Shown: positions 1 through 5,732 of the stretch, in pieces
Layout of the letters: the number at the start of each line of letters is the position of its first letter
How positions within the stretch are numbered: the first letter of the stretch is position 1
Source: Betaproteobacteria bacterium HGW-Betaproteobacteria-20
GTDB taxonomy: Bacteria > Pseudomonadota > Gammaproteobacteria > Burkholderiales > Methylophilaceae
Direction: 5' to 3'
Length of the DNA stretch: 5,732 nt
Assembly (NCBI GenBank): GCA_002842195.1
Contig: PHCL01000101.1
Coordinates: 1-5,732, forward strand
The notes under the pieces: generated by a model
Told to the model about the DNA's origin: nothing
Database searches by the model: none
Seen by the model: the letters and a program-made list of their open reading frames with translations, nothing else
Translations under genes and position numbers: made by a program

Positions 1-361
1 CTTCGGCTTCAACGTCGTAAGCTTTACAAATTTCGTGTTTGATGTCTGCCACTAACGGATAGCCCACTTGACCGATACCGCCATTATTCACTGGCGTATT
101 TTTCCATGCTAAATGTGAAAAATGTGAGTCGATTGAAATGCCAATCACTTCTACACCGCGGTTTTTGAATTCGGCTAAACGGTGGTCAAACGCGATGAGT
201 TCTGAAGGGCATACAAAGGTAAAGTCTAGCGGGTAAAAGAAAATAACCGCTGGTTTGCCTTTAATATGGCTGGCTAGATGAAAGTCTTCTCTAATTTCGT
301 TATTACCCATCACAGCTGCTGCGGTGAAGTCTGGTGCTACCTTGCCTACTAATACGGCCAT
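1..361 (-). CDS. Peroxiredoxin, Prx1/AhpC-type 2-Cys (3' part cut off by the window edge)
   Basis: Thiol peroxidase that reduces hydrogen peroxide and organic peroxides in the cytoplasm. The first 120 residues are visible. They begin MAVLVGKVAPDF, typical of the thioredoxin-fold N-terminus, and contain the active-site motif PLDFTFVCPSE with Pro44, Thr48 and the peroxidatic Cys51. The later stretch FSHLAWKNTP followed by GGIG and YPLVAD is characteristic of the Prx1/AhpC subfamily rather than of BCP or Prx5/6 types. The active-site Arg and the resolving Cys near the C-terminus would lie beyond the window, so the 2-Cys mechanism is inferred from the family. Cys112 (in EICKAYDV) is an additional cysteine of unknown importance. 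The ATG at 359..361 is preceded by AAAGGA at a suitable distance. The gene lies 134 bases downstream of the DUF3501 gene on the same strand, so it could be read from the same transcript or from its own promoter. I could not identify a convincing -35/-10 pair. Confidence 0.95.
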   Translation of the reverse strand, partial: MAVLVGKVAPDFTAAAVMGNNEIREDFHLASHIKGKPAVIFFYPLDFTFVCPSELIAFDHRLAEFKNRGVEVIGISIDSHFSHLAWKNTPVNNGGIGQVGYPLVADIKHEICKAYDVEAE

Positions 362-368
362 TGATATA

Positions 369-374
369 TCCTTT
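369..374 (-). promoter_or_regulatory. Ribosome binding site of the peroxiredoxin gene
   Basis: On the minus strand AAAGGA stands 7 bases before the ATG at 361. It supports that start codon. Confidence 0.6.
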
Positions 375-486
375 GCTAATTTTTTTGGAAAAATAAATTA
401 CCTGTATAACTTCTTCAGGCAGATGAGGCGGACTAAGCGCGCACAGCGATAGGATAACATGAGCGCAATTTGTTTTGCTCTAACCT

Positions 487-501
487 AACTAAATTTTAGT
501 T
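487..501. repeat. Short 7-1-7 inverted repeat across the DUF3501 stop codon
   Basis: AACTAAA, one central base, then TTTAGTT form a perfect inverted repeat that includes the stop codon at 496..498. The stem would be all but AT-only and no T-run follows on the minus strand, so it is a poor terminator. It may be chance in AT-rich sequence. Confidence 0.25.
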
Positions 502-1074
502 TAAATCTTCTTTGAGTGATTCCAGCTGTTTTAACGGTATGACGGTGCTTGCACTATAATTTGGGTGGTCGCAACCTAATTTAACTACAGCACCGGCTTT
601 AATGGCTTGTTTTGCCGCATCGCTAAATTCAAAACGGCAAAAATGTACGGCACTGGTTTTTGTGTCGTTTTCACGGGGTAAATCTTCATCGGCAATGGCG
701 TACACCCGTTTGAAACCGTCTATTTCTATATAAGTTCGGTCCTGAATGCCAATCAATTGTGTCAGCGCTTTTTTGCGTTCTTCTACATCGGTATATTCTA
801 GCAGCATGGTGGCTTTCCAGTTGCTGCCATCGGGCACCAGTGGAGCATATACTTCAATTTCGTCTAAAATTCCCTGTTCTTCAAATTGTTTTTCCACGCG
901 CAAAATTTCTTGAATTTGGTAACGAATTGTCAGCTCACTTTCAAATTGCATATTCATGTGTTCACCTAACCGTACAGAGCGAAGCTGGCGATGCGCCATA
1001 ATGTCGTCTTTGTTTTGCTTGCGGTATTTGCTATACGCTTCTAGTGTCATAATATCGTCACGAGTGATACTCAT
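496..1074 (-). CDS. DUF3501 family protein
   Basis: Protein of 192 residues, the usual size for the DUF3501 family, recognised from its overall sequence and from its neighbours. The biochemical function is not known to me. It is predicted to be soluble and cytoplasmic: there is no signal peptide or membrane segment. The N-terminal third (residues 1-70) is charged and probably helical (ITRDDIMTLEAYSKYRKQ, then RLGEHMNMQFES and an ILRVEKQFEEQGI helix). The middle (72-150) looks like an alpha/beta fold ending in SAVHFCRFEF. The C-terminal part has KLGCDHPNYSA near residues 165-175. His144, Asp169 and His170, with Cys146 and Cys168 nearby, could form a metal or active site, but this is speculation. 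The ATG at 1074 has AAGGA (1081..1085) six bases upstream. The gene follows the Fe-S protein gene by 60 bases and is probably in the same operon. Confidence 0.9.
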   Translation of the reverse strand: MSITRDDIMTLEAYSKYRKQNKDDIMAHRQLRSVRLGEHMNMQFESELTIRYQIQEILRVEKQFEEQGILDEIEVYAPLVPDGSNWKATMLLEYTDVEERKKALTQLIGIQDRTYIEIDGFKRVYAIADEDLPRENDTKTSAVHFCRFEFSDAAKQAIKAGAVVKLGCDHPNYSASTVIPLKQLESLKEDLN

Positions 1075-1080
1075 TTTGTT

Positions 1081-1085
1081 TCCTT
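1081..1085 (-). promoter_or_regulatory. Ribosome binding site of the DUF3501 gene
   Basis: AAGGA on the minus strand lies 6 bases before the ATG at 1074. It lies just downstream of the palindromic repeat at 1103..1124, so the repeat leaves it unpaired. Confidence 0.6.
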
Positions 1086-1102
1086 CAATTTACTTATAAC
1101 GC

Positions 1103-1124
1103 CATCCCGGCGAAGGCCGGAATG
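1103..1124. repeat. REP-like extragenic palindrome in the intercistronic gap
   Basis: CATCCCGGC and GCCGGAATG pair around a GAAG loop: eight base pairs with one mismatch, extended outward by the bases GTCATTCCGG typical of these elements on the minus strand. Elements of the form GTCATTCC-GG...CC-GGAATGAC are widespread dispersed extragenic repeats in proteobacterial genomes. This copy fills most of the 60-base gap between the Fe-S protein gene and the DUF3501 gene. It is markedly more GC-rich than its surroundings. No T-run follows on either strand, so a role as an intrinsic terminator is unlikely. An effect on message stability or on downstream expression is possible. Confidence 0.7.
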
Positions 1125-1134
1125 ACGGTGGGTG

Positions 1135-2544
1135 TTATTCAATACCATACGCAATGCGCGCTAAACTGAGTGGGTGTACCAATTGCGGCGGATTAGTATC
1201 ATCCGATACAAAATTATTTTCGGTAATCATTTGCTCAATATGGTGGCCAGCCAGCTGGCAGTCAGAACTAATATAATCAGGCGGGTTAGTGGTCATGAGT
1301 TTGGCAACAGGCTTGCCAATTTTTTTCGCCATTGCGTGGTGTGCTTTTTTGACCCCATAAGTACCCGCATGGCCAGAGCAGCGTTCTACCGTAGTGATAC
1401 TGGTTGCAGGTACAAGTTTTAAAAACTCTTCAGTTTTTTTACCTATATTCTGTACTCGGCCGTGGCATGGAATGTGATAACTAATTTTACCGAGTGGCTT
1501 TTTAAAGTCTGTTTTTAGCAAGCCATCTTTACGCCGTGCGATTAAATATTCAAAAGGGTCCCACATCATATCCTGCACTAATTTTGTATCAGCACAATCA
1601 GGAAACATCAGCGGTATTTCTTGTTTGAACATCAGCGTGCAGCTCGGGATGGCGCTTAAAATCGCATAACCGTCTTTGGCATACTTTACTAAGTGTGCGA
1701 TATTTGCTTCTTTGGCTTTTGCTACGCCATCCAAATCACCCAACTCAAGTTTTGGCATGCCGCAACATTGCTCTTTATCAACCAGCACATAAGGAATCTC
1801 ATTGTGATCAAGTACCTTAAGCAAATCATGACCTATGCCAGGCTCGTTATAGTTTACGTAGCAAGTGCTGTAAATCGCCACTTTTCCTGGAGTATTCGCA
1901 CCATCTTTGGCTGTATATTGCCTACTTTTTGCGGCAGCGCTGCGAAATTTTTGCGTGGCAAAACTAGGTAACCAGGCGTTTTTATCCACACCTAAGGTTT
2001 TTTCCATTACGTTGCGCATCAATTTTGTACTATTCACCGCGTTAATGGTTTGCACTACAATCGGAATACCAGAAAATTGGCCATGTATGTCGGTACTGGC
2101 TAATAATTTTTCACTAAAGCGGACTTCACCTTTTTTGTATTTAATGGCTTTGGCACGCAACATGGCGTGCGGAAAGTCTACATTCCATTGGTGCGGCGGT
2201 GTATATGGACATTTTGTCATATAACATAAGTCGCACATATAACACTGGTCTACAACTTTCATGTAGTCTTTTTTGTCTACACCTTCTACTTCCAGCGTGG
2301 GATTGTTATCGACCAGATCAAATAGTGTGGGAAATGTATTGCATAGACTCACGCAACGGCGACAACCATGGCATATATCGAAGATGCGCTCTAATTCACG
2401 ATTTAAGCTATCTGCGTTGTAAAAATCTGGATTTTTCCAATCCAGCGCATGGCGGGTGGGCGCCCCCAGGTTGCCTTCACTACTCATTTTGACCCCAGTT
2501 TCTTGTAAAATTTCGGACAATGCGAGTGCAAATTCTGCACTCAC
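1135..2544 (-). CDS. GlpC/HdrD-like (Fe-S)-binding protein with two CCG-type domains, rubrerythrin-linked
   Basis: Predicted soluble electron-transfer protein of the heterodisulfide reductase subunit D / GlpC class. In the 469-residue form, one 4Fe-4S motif is Cys58-x2-Cys61-x2-Cys64-x3-Cys68 (ICHGCRRCVSLC). The second is Cys101-x2-Cys104-x2-Cys107-x4-Cys112-Pro, with one extra residue before the last cysteine. Two cysteine-rich CCG-type domains follow. The first has Cys228, the Cys260-Cys261-Gly pair exactly 31 residues later, and Cys302. The second has Cys360, then CSG at 389-391 where CCG is usual, and Cys429. CYVNYN, KEQCCGMP and GTYGVKK align with E. coli GlpC as I remember it, but neighbours and N-terminus differ, so a glycerol-3-phosphate role is not suggested. 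The coordinates use the longest frame, from a GTG at 2544 with a weak ribosome site. The ATG at 2487 (MSSEGNLGAPTRH, 450 residues, GGGG upstream) is a serious alternative and fits remembered homologue starts better. There is no membrane segment. The gene lies 33 bases after rubrerythrin. Confidence 0.93.
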   Translation of the reverse strand: MSAEFALALSEILQETGVKMSSEGNLGAPTRHALDWKNPDFYNADSLNRELERIFDICHGCRRCVSLCNTFPTLFDLVDNNPTLEVEGVDKKDYMKVVDQCYMCDLCYMTKCPYTPPHQWNVDFPHAMLRAKAIKYKKGEVRFSEKLLASTDIHGQFSGIPIVVQTINAVNSTKLMRNVMEKTLGVDKNAWLPSFATQKFRSAAAKSRQYTAKDGANTPGKVAIYSTCYVNYNEPGIGHDLLKVLDHNEIPYVLVDKEQCCGMPKLELGDLDGVAKAKEANIAHLVKYAKDGYAILSAIPSCTLMFKQEIPLMFPDCADTKLVQDMMWDPFEYLIARRKDGLLKTDFKKPLGKISYHIPCHGRVQNIGKKTEEFLKLVPATSITTVERCSGHAGTYGVKKAHHAMAKKIGKPVAKLMTTNPPDYISSDCQLAGHHIEQMITENNFVSDDTNPPQLVHPLSLARIAYGIE

Positions 2545-2559
2545 ATCGCCATTCTTGCC

Positions 2560-2579
2560 AAAAGCATGAAGCGGCTTTT
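2560..2579 (-). other. Small hairpin between rubrerythrin and the Fe-S protein gene
   Basis: AAAAGC and GCTTTT form six-base arms around an 8-base loop, overlapping the rubrerythrin stop codon. On the minus strand the right arm ends in four T residues, so weak attenuation or 3'-end protection of the rubrerythrin message is conceivable. The stem is short, and read-through into the next gene is expected. Confidence 0.3.
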
Positions 2580-2997
2580 AATCTACTAATTCAGTTAAAG
2601 CTTTTGTATAACGGTTTGCGTGTGAACGTTCTGCTTTGGCTAGTGTTTCAAACCAATCGGCAATTTCATCAAAACCCTCGTCACGTGCAGTTTTGGCCAT
2701 GCCTGGATACATGTCTGTATATTCATGCGTTTCGCCAGCAACTGCTGACGCCAAGTTCTGGCGCGTTGGACCTATGGGCAAGCCTGTTGCAGGGTCACCG
2801 GATTGCTCTAAAAACTCTAAGTGACCATGTGCGTGACCGGTTTCACCTTCAGCAGTTGAGCGGAAAAGTGCGGCTACGTCATTTTGACCTTCAATATCTG
2901 CTTTGTTAGCGAAGTATAAATAGCGGCGATTTGCTTGTGATTCACCCGCAAAAGCATCTTTCAGGCAACTTTCAGTTTTGGATCCTTTTAATTGCAT
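2578..2997 (-). CDS. Rubrerythrin, ferritin-like diiron domain only (no rubredoxin domain)
   Basis: Non-heme diiron peroxidase of the rubrerythrin family, expected to reduce hydrogen peroxide to water in the cytoplasm. The 139 residues form a four-helix ferritin-like domain. All expected diiron ligands can be read: Glu19 (FAGES), Glu52 and His55 (GETGH), Glu89 and Glu92 (AGETHEY), and Glu123 with His126 (KAERSH). Classical rubrerythrins are about 190 residues and end in a rubredoxin domain with two CxxC pairs. Here the protein stops at ALTELVD directly after the last helix, and its only cysteine is Cys11, so an external electron donor is needed. The ATG at 2997 has a strong AGGAG at 3004..3008. 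It is the first gene of the minus-strand unit and is followed 33 bases later by the Fe-S protein gene, a candidate donor. Confidence 0.95.
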   Translation of the reverse strand: MQLKGSKTESCLKDAFAGESQANRRYLYFANKADIEGQNDVAALFRSTAEGETGHAHGHLEFLEQSGDPATGLPIGPTRQNLASAVAGETHEYTDMYPGMAKTARDEGFDEIADWFETLAKAERSHANRYTKALTELVD

Positions 2998-3003
2998 GCT
3001 GAT

Positions 3004-3008
3004 CTCCT
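3004..3008 (-). promoter_or_regulatory. Strong ribosome binding site of rubrerythrin
   Basis: AGGAG lies 6 bases upstream of the ATG at 2997 on the minus strand. It is the best Shine-Dalgarno match in the window, which suggests high translation of rubrerythrin compared with the following genes. Confidence 0.75.
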
Positions 3009-3085
3009 AATGTTAATTTAATGCGCAGGCAGATGTCTCCTGTACACATGGAAATATTACGCTGATCAATGCATACGTCTAGTTG

Positions 3086-3113
3086 ATTATATTTATGAGT
3101 TTAATAAGATAAA
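3086..3113 (-). promoter_or_regulatory. Candidate sigma-70 promoter of the rubrerythrin unit
   Basis: On the minus strand TATAAT (complement of 3086..3091) is a perfect -10 hexamer. TTTATC (complement of 3108..3113), 16 bases upstream, is a weak -35 with three of six matches. Transcription would begin near 3079 and give a leader of about 80 bases. The weak -35 suggests help from an activator or some other control, but in such AT-rich DNA a chance -10 is also possible. Confidence 0.45.
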
Positions 3114-3117
3114 TTAA

Positions 3118-3132
3118 TCATAATTATTATTG
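3118..3132. promoter_or_regulatory. Possible PerR/Fur-family 7-1-7 operator
   Basis: The 15 bases TCATAATTATTATTG match the PerR consensus TTATAATnATTATAA at 11 of 14 defined positions. They match a Fur-type 7-1-7 consensus equally well. The central ATAAT-T-ATTAT is a perfect inverted repeat. It sits directly upstream of the proposed -35 of the rubrerythrin promoter. Peroxide or iron control would suit a rubrerythrin, but the region is AT-rich and no regulator gene is visible here. Confidence 0.35.
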
Positions 3133-3141
3133 TGATATAAA

Positions 3142-3159
3142 AAATATTTCGCTATATTT
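3142..3159. repeat. AAATAT/ATATTT inverted repeat in the divergent region
   Basis: Six-base arms AAATAT and ATATTT flank TTCGCT. The stem is AT-only, so a stable RNA hairpin is unlikely. A protein-binding site or chance are the alternatives. Confidence 0.25.
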
Positions 3160-3247
3160 ATTCTGGATACCACTTAAAACATGTCTGTGTTATTCCATAC
3201 AATCCCACATGTAGTGCGACAAAATAGGTGTTTTGCAAGTGTAATCG

Positions 3248-3256
3248 TGTTAGAAT
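3248..3256 (+). promoter_or_regulatory. Candidate extended -10 element for gyrA
   Basis: TGTTAGAAT matches the extended -10 form TGnTATAAT with one mismatch, and no good -35 is needed for that class. It would give a gyrA leader of about 80 bases. A second -10 candidate, TATACT at 3313..3318, lies closer to the start codon, with a TTGCAA at 3293..3298 that is too close (14 bases). I cannot decide between them. Confidence 0.4.
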
Positions 3257-3333
3257 TTGCCGGTTAAAAAAACATAAAAGCAAACTTAAAAGTTGCAATT
3301 TCACGCCAAATTTATACTGCAATAAATACAAAC

Positions 3334-3339
3334 GGAAAG
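3334..3339 (+). promoter_or_regulatory. Ribosome binding site of gyrA
   Basis: GGAAAG lies 4 bases before the ATG at 3344, with GGA 7 bases before it. It is moderate in strength and supports the chosen start. Confidence 0.5.
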
Positions 3340-3343
3340 TCTA

Positions 3344-5732
3344 ATGGATCAATTCGCTAAAGAAACCCTACCTGTCAGCTTAGAAGATGAGATGCGCCGC
3401 TCGTACCTGGAATACGCCATGAGCGTGATTGTAGGTCGTGCACTACCTGACGTGCGTGACGGTTTAAAGCCTGTGCATAGACGTGTTTTATTTGCTATGC
3501 ATGAGCTTAACAACGACTACAACAAGCCATATAAAAAATCTGCACGTATTGTCGGCGATGTCATTGGTAAATATCATCCACATGGCGATACTGCCGTGTA
3601 TGACACCATCGTTCGTATGGCGCAAGATTTCAGTCTGCGTTATATGCTGGTAGATGGGCAAGGTAACTTTGGTTCTGTCGATGGCGATAATGCCGCTGCG
3701 ATGCGATATACCGAAATTCGTATGGCGAAAATTGCACATGAATTATTGGCCGACATAGATAAAGAAACGGTAGATTTTGGCCCTAACTATGATGGTAGCG
3801 AGCATGAACCGCTCATCATGCCGGCGCGTATTCCAAACTTGCTGATTAACGGCAGTTCTGGCATTGCCGTGGGTATGGCAACCAATATTCCTCCACATAA
3901 CTTAAATGAAGTGCTGGATGCGTGTTTTGCCCTGCTTAAAGACCCGGAAATGGGCATTGAAGCACTTATTGAGCTGGTGCCGGCACCGGACTTTCCAACC
4001 GCAGGTATTATCTACGGCACGGTAGGCGTAAAAGAAGGTTACCGCACAGGCCGTGGTCGCGTGGTGATGCGTGGCCGCACGCATTTTGAGGATATGGACA
4101 AGTCTGGCGGTCGCCAGGCGTTGATTGTGGACGAGCTTCCGTATCAGGTAAATAAAAAAACCTTTGTTGAAAAAATTGCTGAATTAGTCAACGAGAAAAA
4201 AATCGAGGGTATTTCTGATTTGCGTGATGAATCAGACAAGTCTGGCATGCGCGTAGTTATCGAGCTGAAACGCGGTGAAGTCGGTGAGGTTATCCTGAAT
4301 AACTTATACAAACAAACGCAGTTGCAAGATACGTTTGGTATGAACATGGTGGCCTTGTTGGATGGTCAGCCACGTTTGCTTAACCTGAAGCAAATGCTGG
4401 AGGCTTTTCTCAGCCATAGACGTGAAGTAGTCACGCGCCGTACCGTATTTGAGCTGAAAAAAGCACGTGCGCGTGGTCATATTTTAGAAGGTTTAGCTGT
4501 TGCACTTGCCAACGTGGATGAAATGATTGCGCTGATTAAAGCCGCACCAACGCCACCAGAGGCCAAAATTGATTTGATGGCGAAAGTTTGGAAGTCGCCA
4601 GTTGTTGAGGAGATGTTAAAACGCGCCGCGATGGAAGCTTCACGGCCTGAAGGCTTAAGCGTTGATTTTGGTTTAACGCCTAATGGTTATAAGTTGAGTG
4701 ACGTGCAAGCGCAGGAAATTCTGCAAATGCGCTTGCAACGCTTAACTGGCCTGGAACAAGATAAAGTGGTGAGTGAATATAAAGAGGTGATGGATATTAT
4801 TGCTGATTTACTTAATATTTTAGCAACGCCTTTACGTGTGACCACCATTATTACTGATGAATTGACTGAAATCCGCAAACAATTTGGCGACAAACGCCGC
4901 AGTGAGATTGTCGCCAATGCACAAGACTTGTCGCTAGAAGATTTCATTACGCCGCAAGATGTAGTGGTAACGCTCTCGCATACCGGCTATGTGAAATCGC
5001 AACCGCTGGAAGAGTATCGCGCACAAAAACGTGGCGGACGTGGCAAAACGGCTGCGCCGACTAAAGAAGATGACTTTATCGACAAGATGTTTGTAGCGAA
5101 CACGCATGACTACATTTTATGCTTCTCAAGTCGCGGCCGTGTGTATTGGCTAAAAGTATATGAAGTGCCGCAAGGCAGTAGAATCGGCCGTGGTAAACCA
5201 ATTGTGAATTTATTCCCGCTAGAAGAGGGCGAGAAGATTAACGCGATTCTTTCGGTTAAAGAATTCGACGAAAACCACTTTATTTTTATGGCAACCGCGC
5301 AAGGTACTGTGAAAAAAACTGCATTGGTAGAATTTGCCAATCCACGTAAATCAGGCATTATCGCGATTAACTTGGATGAGGGTGATTATCTCATTGGCGC
5401 TGAAGTAACGAATGGCGAAAATGATATTGTGCTGGTTTCCAATGGTGGTAAAGCCGTGTGGTTTGATGAAGAAGACGTGCGTCAAATGGGTCGCGCAACA
5501 CGTGGTGTACGTGGCATGAAGTTAGCACCAAAACAACAAGTGCTGTCATTATTGATTGCTGACGATGATAAACAAACCGTGCTGGTAGCGACTGAAAACG
5601 GCTACGGCAAACGCACGCAATTGGCAGATTTCCGCCATTCCGGTCGCGGTACGCAAGGTGTTAAAGCCATTGCAGTGAGCGAACGTAATGGTTTGGTCGT
5701 TGCGGCAAAATTGGTGAATGATGAAGACGAAA
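3344..5732 (+). CDS. gyrA: DNA gyrase subunit A (3' end cut off by the window edge)
   Basis: Catalytic breakage-reunion subunit of DNA gyrase, which works with GyrB as an A2B2 complex to introduce negative supercoils using ATP. The frame is open for 796 codons to the right edge, against 875 residues in E. coli GyrA, so part of the last C-terminal blade and the acidic tail are missing. The start [20 protein letters not shown] aligns with the family N-terminus. The winged-helix catalytic domain carries Tyr122 in [10 protein letters not shown], the tyrosine that attaches to DNA. The quinolone-determining region reads [10 protein letters not shown], with Thr83 and Asp87 in E. coli numbering. The tower and coiled-coil regions follow ([19 protein letters not shown]). 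The beta-pinwheel C-terminal domain begins near residue 535 and contains the GyrA box QKRGGRG at 561-567, needed for DNA wrapping and supercoiling and absent from ParC. That identifies gyrase rather than topoisomerase IV. The gene is divergent from the rubrerythrin unit. Confidence 0.98.
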   Translation, partial: MDQFAKETLPVSLEDEMRRSYLEYAMSVIVGRALPDVRDGLKPVHRRVLFAMHELNNDYNKPYKKSARIVGDVIGKYHPHGDTAVYDTIVRMAQDFSLRYMLVDGQGNFGSVDGDNAAAMRYTEIRMAKIAHELLADIDKETVDFGPNYDGSEHEPLIMPARIPNLLINGSSGIAVGMATNIPPHNLNEVLDACFALLKDPEMGIEALIELVPAPDFPTAGIIYGTVGVKEGYRTGRGRVVMRGRTHFEDMDKSGGRQALIVDELPYQVNKKTFVEKIAELVNEKKIEGISDLRDESDKSGMRVVIELKRGEVGEVILNNLYKQTQLQDTFGMNMVALLDGQPRLLNLKQMLEAFLSHRREVVTRRTVFELKKARARGHILEGLAVALANVDEMIALIKAAPTPPEAKIDLMAKVWKSPVVEEMLKRAAMEASRPEGLSVDFGLTPNGYKLSDVQAQEILQMRLQRLTGLEQDKVVSEYKEVMDIIADLLNILATPLRVTTIITDELTEIRKQFGDKRRSEIVANAQDLSLEDFITPQDVVVTLSHTGYVKSQPLEEYRAQKRGGRGKTAAPTKEDDFIDKMFVANTHDYILCFSSRGRVYWLKVYEVPQGSRIGRGKPIVNLFPLEEGEKINAILSVKEFDENHFIFMATAQGTVKKTALVEFANPRKSGIIAINLDEGDYLIGAEVTNGENDIVLVSNGGKAVWFDEEDVRQMGRATRGVRGMKLAPKQQVLSLLIADDDKQTVLVATENGYGKRTQLADFRHSGRGTQGVKAIAVSERNGLVVAAKLVNDEDE

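Larger units (their letters stand above)
2998..3343. other. AT-rich divergent intergenic region between rubrerythrin and gyrA
   Basis: This 346-base stretch has no convincing gene. It carries the leaders and probable promoters of both divergent units. The centre (about 3085..3165) is extremely AT-rich. It contains a perfect minus-strand -10 hexamer, a Fur/PerR-like 7-1-7 repeat, and an AAATAT/ATATTT inverted repeat at 3142..3159. Two copies of ACATGT stand at 3179..3184 and 3207..3212. The gyrA-proximal part holds two possible plus-strand -10 elements. Confidence 0.8.

Noticed and set aside
400..431. Peroxiredoxin promoter with TATACA (complement of 403..408) as -10
   Set aside because: No acceptable -35 at 16 to 18 bases upstream; the sequence there reads CCGCCT. 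No OxyR-type ATAG/CTAT spacing was seen either.
460..479. GAGC...GCTC imperfect palindrome as a terminator for the DUF3501 gene
   Set aside because: Only four outer base pairs plus two inner ones with mismatches, and no T-run follows on the minus strand.
1135..2544. Annotation as GlpC of anaerobic glycerol-3-phosphate dehydrogenase
   Set aside because: No glpA or glpB nearby, the N-terminal motif context differs, and the gene is embedded with rubrerythrin and DUF3501.
1693..2909. Plus-strand reading frames opposite the Fe-S protein and rubrerythrin genes
   Set aside because: Their translations lack family resemblance and they lie wholly antisense to well-supported genes.
3063..3100. FNR-type box around TTGATTATATTTAT and the TGATCAA/TTGATTA arms
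   Set aside because: The second half-site does not match ATCAA, and the arms at 3063..3069 and 3083..3089 face the wrong way and are 13 bases apart.
3107..3125. Classical 19-base Fur box
   Set aside because: Only about 10 of 19 positions match; the 7-1-7 repeat at 3118..3132 is the better candidate.
3488..5358. Minus-strand reading frames within gyrA
   Set aside because: They are antisense shadows of a conserved gene with no recognisable protein features.
3344..5732. parC (topoisomerase IV subunit A) in place of gyrA
   Set aside because: A GyrA box (QKRGGRG) and continuous high similarity to GyrA through the beta-pinwheel domain identify gyrase.

Overview
The window reads as ordinary chromosome from a low-GC betaproteobacterium, most likely of the Methylophilaceae/Nitrosomonadales kind. 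This rests on GyrA, whose catalytic-domain sequence ([18 protein letters not shown]) has the betaproteobacterial form. The moderate AT content and the rubrerythrin / Fe-S protein / DUF3501 gene set fit the same group. The genus is an inference.

Layout: four genes lie on the minus strand and one on the plus strand. At the left edge (1..361) is the N-terminal part of a Prx1/AhpC-type peroxiredoxin. It is followed rightwards (upstream on the minus strand) by a DUF3501 protein (496..1074), a GlpC/HdrD-like iron-sulfur protein with two 4Fe-4S clusters and two CCG-type domains (1135..2544), and a short rubrerythrin without a rubredoxin domain (2578..2997). Transcription therefore runs rubrerythrin, Fe-S protein, DUF3501, then peroxiredoxin. 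A 346-base AT-rich region (2998..3343) separates this unit from the divergent gyrA (3344 to the right edge, C-terminus cut off).

How the genes may work together: rubrerythrin and peroxiredoxin both reduce peroxides. The rubrerythrin lacks its own electron-transfer domain, and the next gene encodes a multi-cluster Fe-S protein of the heterodisulfide-reductase class, so the Fe-S protein is a reasonable candidate electron donor. The role of DUF3501 is unknown. This arrangement is known from other genomes, but to my knowledge its biochemistry is not settled, and it is the most interesting part of the window. The regulatory region holds a perfect -10 hexamer for the rubrerythrin unit and, just upstream, an inverted repeat resembling a PerR/Fur 7-1-7 box. 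A REP-like palindrome lies between the Fe-S gene and the DUF3501 gene. I found no tRNA, rRNA, CRISPR array or insertion sequence.
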